Shown here piece by piece: positions 1 through 5,106 of a stretch of 7,863 nucleotides of DNA. The notes under the pieces were generated by a model, which saw only the letters and a list, made by a program, of their open reading frames with translations, ran no database searches and was not told where the DNA came from. The stretch's first letter is position 1, and the number at the start of each line of letters is the position of its first letter. Location of the stretch: the NCBI GenBank assembly GCA_012842235.1, contig DUTE01000306.1, positions 1 to 7,863 of the forward strand, read 5' to 3'. This stretch comes from Bacillota bacterium. Its GTDB lineage: Bacteria > Bacillota > DTU065. Both the position numbers and the translations under genes were made by a program.

Positions 1-1
1 A

Positions 2-712
2 ATATCTAACATAAGCTTATTAAAATTAAAGCTGTGGTTGAGCCAGTTTCTAGCAAAGCGTCGCAGCATCTATTATGTAGGCTCTAGTGAAGTTTTACCA
101 CCACCACTTTTGCCTGAAGAAGAGAGATTATTACTTAAAAGATTACAATCAGGTGAGCTTAGTGTCAAAAGTACTCTAATAGAAAGAAACCTAAGACTTG
201 TGGTTTATATTGCCAGAAAGTTTGAAAATACAGGTATAGGCATTGAAGATCTTGTCTCTATTGGTACAATAGGGCTGATAAAAGCGGTAAATACCTTCGA
301 TTTGGGAAAAAATATTAAGTTAGCTACCTATGCCTCAAGGTGTATTGAAAATGAGATTTTGATGTTTCTAAGAAGACACCAAAGAGCTAAAGAGGTCTAT
401 TTAGACGATCCTCTTAATACTGATTGGGATGGCAACGAACTTTCCTGGCTTGATGTATTACCAGCAACAGAAGGTGATGGTGTCTACCAGATTCTTGAAG
501 AAGAAACAGAAAAAGACCTTCTTAAGGCTGCTTTAGGAAAACTTGAACCTCGGGAACAAGAGATAGTAACCTTGCGTTATGGTATAGGCACAGAAAGGGA
601 GCTGACCCAAAAAGAGGTAGCTGATAAAATGGGAATCTCTCAATCCTATATTTCCCGTCTTGAAAAGAGAATAATGAAAAAACTACGGCGTGAGCTCAAA
701 AAATTCGATTAA
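2..712 (+). CDS. sigE: RNA polymerase sporulation sigma factor E precursor (pro-sigma-E), 5' end outside window
   Basis: This is the early mother-cell sigma factor, made as an inactive precursor and activated when SpoIIGA removes the N-terminal pro-sequence. The reading frame is open from base 2 without a stop. The TTG at 38 has no ribosome site, and the codons before it read LLKLKLWL, resembling the B. subtilis pro-sequence start (KKLKLRL), so the true start lies just left of the window. The 236 residues seen compare with 239 in B. subtilis. The processing region reads [13 protein letters not shown]. By homology, cleavage would fall between the two Tyr codons (71-73 and 74-76). Sigma region 2 ([47 protein letters not shown]) spans about 180-376, the near-invariant [10 protein letters not shown] follows, and the region 4 helix-turn-helix ([21 protein letters not shown]) is at about 608-670. 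The upstream neighbour is expected to be spoIIGA, but it is not visible. A terminator follows directly. Confidence 0.95.
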   Translation: MSNISLLKLKLWLSQFLAKRRSIYYVGSSEVLPPPLLPEEERLLLKRLQSGELSVKSTLIERNLRLVVYIARKFENTGIGIEDLVSIGTIGLIKAVNTFDLGKNIKLATYASRCIENEILMFLRRHQRAKEVYLDDPLNTDWDGNELSWLDVLPATEGDGVYQILEEETEKDLLKAALGKLEPREQEIVTLRYGIGTERELTQKEVADKMGISQSYISRLEKRIMKKLRRELKKFD

Positions 713-716
713 AAAT

Positions 717-745
717 CAGGTCCATTTTGGGACCTGTTTTTTTTT
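717..745 (+). terminator. Intrinsic terminator after sigE
   Basis: A perfect 7-bp stem, CAGGTCC (717-723) with GGACCTG (730-736), closes a 6-nt loop and is followed by nine T (737-745). It begins 5 bases after the sigE stop codon and lies before the sigG promoter, so it should separate sigE transcription from sigG. Confidence 0.9.
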
Positions 746-757
746 AATCATTTTTAG

Positions 758-787
758 GTATATCTTCGCCCTTTACCACCCATACTC
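758..787 (+). promoter_or_regulatory. Candidate forespore (sigma-G/sigma-F type) promoter of sigG
   Basis: GTATA (758-762) matches the -35 motif shared by sigma-F and sigma-G. After an 18-nt spacer comes CATACTC (781-787), which fits the sigma-G -10 consensus CATnnTA except for the last base. The sigma-F -10 (GG-rich start) is not matched well. Transcription would begin near 794, giving a leader of about 25 nt before the sigG start at 819. The site sits between the sigE terminator and sigG, as expected for a separate, partly autoregulated sigG promoter. This is a motif match only. Confidence 0.55.
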
Positions 788-818
788 TTTATTGAGATGG
801 ATGGTAGGAGGGAAGCAA

Positions 819-1610
819 ATGTTGAATAAAGTTGAGATTTGTGGAGTGAATACAGCAGAATTGCCAATTATAAAAAACGAAAAGATGAAAAAACTGCTTT
901 ATCAAGTAAAACAAGGTGATAATGCTGCAAGAGAAGAGCTTATACAAGGAAATCTAAGATTAGTATTAAGTGTAATTCAGCGCTTTAATAACCGAGGAGA
1001 AAATGTTGACGATCTATTTCAAGTAGGTTGTATCGGTTTAATGAAAGCTATAGACAACTTTGATCTCAGTCAAAATGTTCGCTTTTCTACATACGCTGTT
1101 CCTATGATAATCGGTGAGATCAGACGTTATTTAAGAGATAATAACCCAATTAGAGTAAGCCGTTCACTTCGGGATATCGCTTATAAAGCTTTGCAAATAC
1201 GTGACAGACTAGCAAGTGAAAAAGGTGTTGATCCAACACTTACTGAGATTGCTGAGGCCTTAGGTGTAGATCGAGAAGAGATTGTCTTTGCTTTAGATGC
1301 CATACAGGAGCCTATCTCTTTGTTTGAACCGATCTACCACGACGGTGGAGATCCTATCTTTGTTATGGACCAGATCGATGATGAAAAAACCTCAGATAGT
1401 GTTTGGATAGAAGAGATCTCTTTGAGAGAAGCTATAGGTAATCTTGGTGATAGAGAACGCAAAATACTAAATATGCGTTTTTTTGAAGGTAGAACCCAGA
1501 TGGAAGTGGCAGAAGAGATCGGCATTTCACAGGCACAAGTGTCGAGATTAGAAAAGGCTGCTTTGCTAGATCTTAAACTTCACTATAAGGAAGGGGAGGG
1601 AACAAAATAA
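819..1610 (+). CDS. sigG: RNA polymerase sporulation sigma factor G
   Basis: This is the late forespore-specific sigma factor, which drives genes such as spore DNA-protecting proteins and germination functions after engulfment. The start at 819 has AGGAGGG (806-812) six bases upstream and gives 263 residues, against 260 in B. subtilis. An in-frame extension to 690 would run back through the terminator and promoter and is not credible. The N-terminus has the sigma-G signature NKVEICGV (3-10). Region 2 carries NLRLVLSVIQRFNNRG (45-60) and DDLFQVGCIGLMKAIDNFD (64-82), followed by STYAVPMIIGEIRRYLRDNN. Region 3 begins at RVSRSLRDIAYKA (112-124), and LFEPIYHDGGDPI is present. The region 4 helix-turn-helix is TQMEVAEEIGISQAQVSRLE. 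There is no pro-sequence, as expected. The last base of its stop codon is the first base of spoIIR, so the two are probably cotranscribed and translationally coupled. Confidence 0.97.
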   Translation: MLNKVEICGVNTAELPIIKNEKMKKLLYQVKQGDNAAREELIQGNLRLVLSVIQRFNNRGENVDDLFQVGCIGLMKAIDNFDLSQNVRFSTYAVPMIIGEIRRYLRDNNPIRVSRSLRDIAYKALQIRDRLASEKGVDPTLTEIAEALGVDREEIVFALDAIQEPISLFEPIYHDGGDPIFVMDQIDDEKTSDSVWIEEISLREAIGNLGDRERKILNMRFFEGRTQMEVAEEIGISQAQVSRLEKAALLDLKLHYKEGEGTK

Positions 1611-2209
1611 TGGTTAGAAAGATGGAAAAACCAGTTCTCTTTATCCTTGCCTTCCTTCTTCTCCCTCTGTTTTTGTTAGGCACAGATGACAGTTGTCAAG
1701 AGTTTTTACGGCTTCATGTTTTAGCTAACTCAGATTCAGCAGACGATCAACTTCTTAAACTAAAGGCCAAAGATGCAGTTTTAAGTGAAGTAAATAAACT
1801 CCTTTATAACGAAAAAGACTTACACCAGGTCTTAGAGATACTAAAAAGCAATCAAAGCTCAATAGAAGAAGTAGCCAAAGAGGCAATTGACAAGAAGTAT
1901 GAGGTAAGTATAGAGCTTAGACGAGAGAGCTATCCCCAGAAAAAATATGGTTCATTAGAGCTTCCCAAGGGAGAATATCTTTCTTTACAGGTGATTATAG
2001 GCAAAGGTGAAGGACAAAACTGGTGGTGTGTGCTCTTTCCTCTTTTATGCAGTATTGAGGCAGGAGAAAACGCCATCGAAGTGGTTGATGGTAAAGAAGG
2101 TCCTCCGGTAAAATTCCGGTTCAAACTTGCAGAAAACAGAAAAGAACCGCCGTCTTTAGACTCAGTGCTAGCTTTTTTACAACAATTCCGCCTCTGGCCA
2201 TGGTCCTAG
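1610..2209 (+). CDS. spoIIR: Stage II sporulation protein R (forespore signal activating SpoIIGA)
   Basis: SpoIIR is made in the forespore, exported to the intermembrane space, and triggers the mother-cell protease SpoIIGA to process pro-sigma-E. The N-terminus is a signal or anchor segment, with basic residues followed by a hydrophobic stretch at about 9-23. Family landmarks are RLHVLANSDS (34-43), YPQKKYGSLELPKGEY (108-123) and GEGQNWWCVLFPLLC (133-147). At 199 residues it is somewhat shorter than I recall for the B. subtilis protein. The ATG at 1610 overlaps the sigG stop (TAATG), and GGGGAGG (1593-1599) lies inside the sigG coding end. The ATG at 1622 is a weaker alternative because it is 22 bases from that site. 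Having spoIIR directly behind sigG is unlike B. subtilis, where it lies elsewhere. The gene ends inside a terminator hairpin. Confidence 0.95.
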   Translation: MVRKMEKPVLFILAFLLLPLFLLGTDDSCQEFLRLHVLANSDSADDQLLKLKAKDAVLSEVNKLLYNEKDLHQVLEILKSNQSSIEEVAKEAIDKKYEVSIELRRESYPQKKYGSLELPKGEYLSLQVIIGKGEGQNWWCVLFPLLCSIEAGENAIEVVDGKEGPPVKFRFKLAENRKEPPSLDSVLAFLQQFRLWPWS

Positions 2210-2221
2210 AGGCGGTTTTTT
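2188..2221 (+). terminator. Intrinsic terminator overlapping the end of spoIIR
   Basis: CCGCCTCT (2188-2195) pairs perfectly with AGAGGCGG (2208-2215). A G-U and a G-C pair extend the stem inward, and six T follow (2216-2221). The 5' arm encodes the last spoIIR residues and the 3' arm contains most of the TAG stop codon (2207-2209), so translation and hairpin formation overlap here. Confidence 0.9.
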
Positions 2222-2268
2222 GTGTCCGATGTTTTTTTAAGGCATAAACTAATGTGGAGGTGTCTTAG

Positions 2269-2523
2269 ATGGCTATAAGACTAACTGAACTTAAGCAAAA
2301 AGAGGTTGTCGACGCTTCTACAGGTGTAAGATTAGGTGAAATAGTTGATTTAGAGATCGATATGCAAACCGGTCAAATTACAGCGTTTGTTGTTCCCGGA
2401 GCTGGAAACCTTTGGGGAATATTAAAAAGAAAAGAGGATGTTGTTATTCCCTGGACGAAAATTAAAGTTATTGGCAAAGATGTTATTATAGTAGATAAGA
2501 CACCGGGGATAAGTAGTTTTTAG
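2269..2523 (+). CDS. ylmC: YlmC/YmxH family PRC-barrel sporulation-associated protein
   Basis: This is an 84-residue, soluble, single-domain PRC-barrel protein of the YlmC/YmxH family. The family pattern is visible: an N-terminal RLTELKQKEVVDASTG strand pair, RLGEIVDLEID, TGQITAFVVPG, then the conserved VIPW (59-62) and a closing IKVIGKDVIIVD. Family members are small proteins linked to sporulation by location and expression; the biochemical role is unknown. The ATG has GGAGG (2256-2260) eight bases upstream. In B. subtilis ylmC lies downstream of sigG and just before ylmD, and the same order is kept here (sigG-spoIIR-ylmC-pgeF). The choice between the names ylmC and ymxH rests on this synteny, because both paralogues have the same fold and size. 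Confidence 0.88.
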   Translation: MAIRLTELKQKEVVDASTGVRLGEIVDLEIDMQTGQITAFVVPGAGNLWGILKRKEDVVIPWTKIKVIGKDVIIVDKTPGISSF

Positions 2524-2528
2524 GATTA

Positions 2529-2571
2529 GCCCCGAATAAGGAGGAAAGCCTCGCTTTGGGGCGTTTATTTT
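2529..2571 (+). promoter_or_regulatory. Structured leader between ylmC and pgeF, terminator-like and masking the ribosome site
   Basis: GCCCCGAA (2529-2536) pairs with TTTGGGGC (2555-2562), one pair being G-U, and GTTTATTTT (2563-2571) follows directly before the pgeF ATG. Inside the loop is a consensus Shine-Dalgarno, AAGGAGG (2538-2544), whose GAGG can pair with CCTC (2549-2552). The only good ribosome site is therefore 27 bases from the start codon and predicted to be buried. An alternative small hairpin, GCCTC with GGGGC, competes for the same 3' arm. It may be a weak terminator for ylmC, a translational control element, or both. Confidence 0.5.
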
Positions 2572-3285
2572 ATGGACAAGATCTATTACCAATTAAAGCT
2601 ATATAAGGGCATACCATTTGGGACATTTGTGAATTTTCCTGCTTTTAATCTTTTTAGCACTAACAAACTGGGAAATGCCAAGGACAAAAAGGTAATAAAT
2701 GATTTAGAAGAGCTCTTTCAGAGAAAGGTAGTCTATCTTAAGCAGATACATGGAACAACCATTGAGACAACTACTATAACAGTTATTGACGACCAAAAAA
2801 CTCACGAAGGTGATGGACTAATCGTTAAAGACAATCATTTAGGAGCAGTTTTTACTGCAGATTGTTTACCAATTGTTTTGGCTGATAGATCAGGAAGACA
2901 TGTAGCAATAGTCCATGCAGGTTGGCAAGGCTCTCTTCAAGGAATAGCTCTAAAGGCAGTAGAGATACTTAAAAAAAATGGAGCCAAAGAGATTGTTGCA
3001 GCTATTGGTCCTTCAGCAAATAGCTGCTGTTATGAGGTAGGAGAGGACCTTTATAAAAAGTTTGCTAGGTACTATCCTGACTTGACTAATAAGGTCTTTA
3101 GAATAAACAATAATCATCTTTTCCTTGATTTAAATGGGTTTAATGGGTTAATATTAAATACTGTTGGGGTTAGAGTATATCAAAGTGGCATCTGTACTAT
3201 ATGTGGTAGGGATCATTATTCTTATAGAAAAAACAAGACAGATTGCCGTCAGATTACTTTAGCTGGTAGGAAGGATTTTTCTTAG
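2572..3285 (+). CDS. pgeF: Peptidoglycan editing factor PgeF / YlmD (multicopper polyphenol oxidase, DUF152 family)
   Basis: This cytoplasmic protein belongs to the YlmD/YfiH family. Family members were first described as laccase-like and also as purine-nucleoside-active enzymes. The E. coli member corrects misincorporated residues in peptidoglycan precursors. The metal-site residues are present: His60 in KQIH, Cys98 in FTADC and His115 in VHAGW. IGPSANSCCYEVG (145-157) and the C-terminal YSYRKNKTDCRQ also fit the family. The length, 237 residues, matches the shorter members. The N-terminus (NLFSTNKLG in place of the more usual GFTTRLGG) is somewhat divergent. The ATG at 2572 is the only reasonable start: the frame is open upstream to 2530 but contains no ATG, GTG or TTG. 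The nearest Shine-Dalgarno is unusually far away, within a hairpin. The position after ylmC matches B. subtilis ylmC-ylmD. Confidence 0.9.
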   Translation: MDKIYYQLKLYKGIPFGTFVNFPAFNLFSTNKLGNAKDKKVINDLEELFQRKVVYLKQIHGTTIETTTITVIDDQKTHEGDGLIVKDNHLGAVFTADCLPIVLADRSGRHVAIVHAGWQGSLQGIALKAVEILKKNGAKEIVAAIGPSANSCCYEVGEDLYKKFARYYPDLTNKVFRINNNHLFLDLNGFNGLILNTVGVRVYQSGICTICGRDHYSYRKNKTDCRQITLAGRKDFS

Positions 3286-3320
3286 AATTACAGAAATAAA
3301 CTTAGAGTTAGTTAAAAAAA

Positions 3321-3341
3321 TGACTTATAGATTTTAAGTCA
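3321..3341. repeat. Palindrome upstream of the phosphate transporter gene
   Basis: TGACTTA (3321-3327) and TAAGTCA (3335-3341) form a perfect 7-bp inverted repeat around 7 bases. No T-tract follows on the + strand, so it is not a terminator for pgeF. On the - strand it would be followed by seven T, but no - strand gene is present. It overlaps a weak -10-like TATAGA (3326-3331), so an operator for the transporter gene is possible. That role is inferred. Confidence 0.45.
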
Positions 3342-3342
3342 C

Positions 3343-3377
3343 AAGGAGGTGAATTCTGGCCTTCGGCCAGTAATTTA
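3343..3377 (+). promoter_or_regulatory. Ribosome site plus intervening hairpin before the transporter GTG start
   Basis: AAGGAGGTGA (3343-3352) is an extended match to the anti-Shine-Dalgarno, but it ends 25 bases before the GTG at 3378. Most of the gap is a compact hairpin, CTGGCC-TTC-GGCCAG (3356-3370). If it folds, 3 bases remain before it and 7 after it, an effective spacing of about 10, so the ribosome site could still serve the GTG. No other in-frame ATG, GTG or TTG lies between the upstream stop at 3321 and 3378. Confidence 0.55.
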
Positions 3378-5015
3378 GTGGTCAAAGAAATATCATTTGG
3401 TGTAATTGGCGGTCTAGGCCTTTTTCTTTATGGCATGAAGCTTATGGGAGATGGGATGCAAAAGGCTGCCGGTGATCGCTTACGTCGTATTTTAGAGATC
3501 CTTACAGGTAATATATTTTTGGCGATTTTAGTTGGAGCTCTAGTTACGGCAGTTATTCAATCTAGTTCAGCAACAACAGTTATGGTAGTAGGCTTTGTTA
3601 ACGCAGGGTTAATGACTTTACAACAAGCTATTGGCGTTATTATGGGTGCCAATATTGGTACTACTATTACCGCTTGGCTTATAGCTATTAATCTTTCTGA
3701 ATGGGCCTTACCTGCAATTGGTATAGGTGTTATGCTGACTATGATATCGAAAAACAAGACATACCGCTATGTGGGGCAGACCTTTTTAGGCTTTGGACTT
3801 TTGTTTCTTGGTCTAGATACAATGGGTAGTTCCATGGCGGCAATTAAAGAGAGTCCCAAAATAGCCCAACTTTTTTTGTCTATAGGAAAATCTCCTATAG
3901 AAGCTTTGCTTTTGGGTGTGGCTGTAACGATGATTATCCAATCGTCATCAGCTACTACAGGTTTAGTGATCGCCCTTGGAAACCAAGGTCTTCTAACATT
4001 TGATGCAGCCTTACCTATAATTTTAGGGGCTAATATTGGTACTTGTATCACTGCAATACTCGCATCTATTGGAGCTTCAAGAAATGCAAAAAAAGCAGCT
4101 TTAGCTCACCTTTTGTTTAACTTGATAGGATCAATACTTGCCATGATCTTTTTACCTTGGTTTAACGCTTTAGTGCGTTTTATCAATCCGCAAGCAGACT
4201 TTGCGCATATGGTAGCCAATGCCCATACTGCTTTCAACCTTGCTAATACACTTCTTTGGATAGGCCTTGTGAATTTCCTAGTAAAGGCAGTTAATCTGTT
4301 GGTACCAGGAAAAGATCCACTGCCACAAAAAGCACCTGCCTATCTGGATAAGCGAATGCTAAATACACCCTCAGTAGCCTTATCACTAGCAACAAAAGAG
4401 CTTATACGAATGGCCAACATTGCCGGTGAGATGATAGAGGATGCAAGAATTGGATTCTTTGAACAAAATAGAAAACGCATAGAAGACACCTACGTCAAAG
4501 AGGATGTCGTCGATCATATTCAAAAAGAGGTAGTAGAATATCTTTCTACTTTGCTTTCGCAGACCTCTTTAACAAAACCTCAATCTACAAGAATGGCTGG
4601 ATTAATGCATATTGTCAATGATATTGAAAGAATTGGTGATCATGCCAACAACCTTGCTCAATTTGCCGAGACAGCTTTAGACGAAAATATTAATTTTTCT
4701 GACACAGCCGTTGATGAACTTCAAGACTATTTTCTTCTTGTAGAAAACCAGTTTGCTCGAGCGGTTGAAGCATTAAAAACAGACAATCGCCATCTAGCAA
4801 GAGAGGTAATAAAGGTTGAAAAAGAGATCGACGAAACAGAGTCTCGCTTAAGACGTGCCCACTTAAAAAGGCTAAATGCTGGTGCTTGTTCACCATTTAC
4901 CGGCGTAGTCTTTGTGGAACTGTTAAACAACCTAGAACGTATCGGTGATCATGCACTTAATATAGTTGAGCCAGTCTTAGATGATGAGATTAGAATAGGC
5001 AAGATTGAAGCATAA
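3378..5015 (+). CDS. Na+/phosphate cotransporter family protein with C-terminal PhoU-like region
   Basis: This inner-membrane transporter of the Na_Pi_cotrans (NptA/YjbB, PF02690) family has 545 residues. The membrane half (about 5-310) is an inverted-repeat fold. Each half carries the diagnostic QSSSATT (61-67 and 188-194) followed by GANIGTTITA (90-99) and GANIGTCITA (217-226). NAHTAFNLAN (281-290) is also typical. The cytoplasmic C-terminal half (about 335-540) is a helical PhoU-like region with two repeats marked by ERIGDH (417-422 and 520-525). Relatives include Na+-driven phosphate importers (Vibrio NptA) and an E. coli protein linked to phosphate export (YjbB), so the direction of transport cannot be set from sequence. 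The GTG start fits the family, since GGLGLFLYGMKLM follows at once as in relatives. The gene ends in its own terminator and sits between sporulation genes without an obvious functional link. Confidence 0.93.
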   Translation: MVKEISFGVIGGLGLFLYGMKLMGDGMQKAAGDRLRRILEILTGNIFLAILVGALVTAVIQSSSATTVMVVGFVNAGLMTLQQAIGVIMGANIGTTITAWLIAINLSEWALPAIGIGVMLTMISKNKTYRYVGQTFLGFGLLFLGLDTMGSSMAAIKESPKIAQLFLSIGKSPIEALLLGVAVTMIIQSSSATTGLVIALGNQGLLTFDAALPIILGANIGTCITAILASIGASRNAKKAALAHLLFNLIGSILAMIFLPWFNALVRFINPQADFAHMVANAHTAFNLANTLLWIGLVNFLVKAVNLLVPGKDPLPQKAPAYLDKRMLNTPSVALSLATKELIRMANIAGEMIEDARIGFFEQNRKRIEDTYVKEDVVDHIQKEVVEYLSTLLSQTSLTKPQSTRMAGLMHIVNDIERIGDHANNLAQFAETALDENINFSDTAVDELQDYFLLVENQFARAVEALKTDNRHLAREVIKVEKEIDETESRLRRAHLKRLNAGACSPFTGVVFVELLNNLERIGDHALNIVEPVLDDEIRIGKIEA

Positions 5016-5043
5016 ACGGGGCACGAGTCCCGTTTTTCTTTTT
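5014..5043 (+). terminator. Intrinsic terminator after the Na+/phosphate transporter gene
   Basis: AAACGGG (5014-5020) pairs with CCCGTTT (5029-5035), with a possible extra G-U pair inside. The U-rich tail TTTTTCTTTTT (5033-5043) overlaps the end of the 3' arm. The first two A of the stem are the last bases of the transporter TAA stop. It separates the transporter gene from the translocase gene. Confidence 0.85.
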
Positions 5044-5106
5044 GCTTTTTACAAAGGACAAGCATACTTTGATGGAGAAAATATAATGGTCAGAGAGGTG
5101 AAAAAA

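Noticed and set aside
38..40. TTG at 38 as the start of sigE
   Set aside because: No ribosome site precedes it. Codons upstream continue the known pro-sequence pattern (KLKLWL), so it is an internal Leu codon.
690..818. In-frame N-terminal extension of sigG, 43 residues from an ATG inside the end of sigE
   Set aside because: It would read through the sigE terminator and the sigG promoter. The extension has no sigma-factor similarity, and 819 has a strong ribosome site and the family N-terminus NKVEICGV.
2243..2251. CATAAACTA before ylmC as a sigma-E or sigma-K -10 box
   Set aside because: The -10 resemblance is fair, but no matching -35 element lies at the required distance, so it is too weak to list.
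2556..2606. Short TTG-initiated leader ORF overlapping the pgeF start
   Set aside because: Its start is TTG and sits inside the 3' arm of the stem, and the peptide has no recognisable feature. Listing it as a gene is not justified.
5042..5070. TTGCTT-N17-TACTTT as a sigma-A promoter for the translocase
   Set aside because: Both hexamers are poor matches, and the first lies inside the T-rich tail of the preceding terminator. A promoter is expected here, but I cannot place it.
5005..5106. In-frame N-terminal extension of the translocase, 34 residues
   Set aside because: It overlaps the end of the transporter gene and its terminator. ATG 5107 (or possibly 5086) has a proper ribosome site, and the Lys-rich N-terminus begins there.
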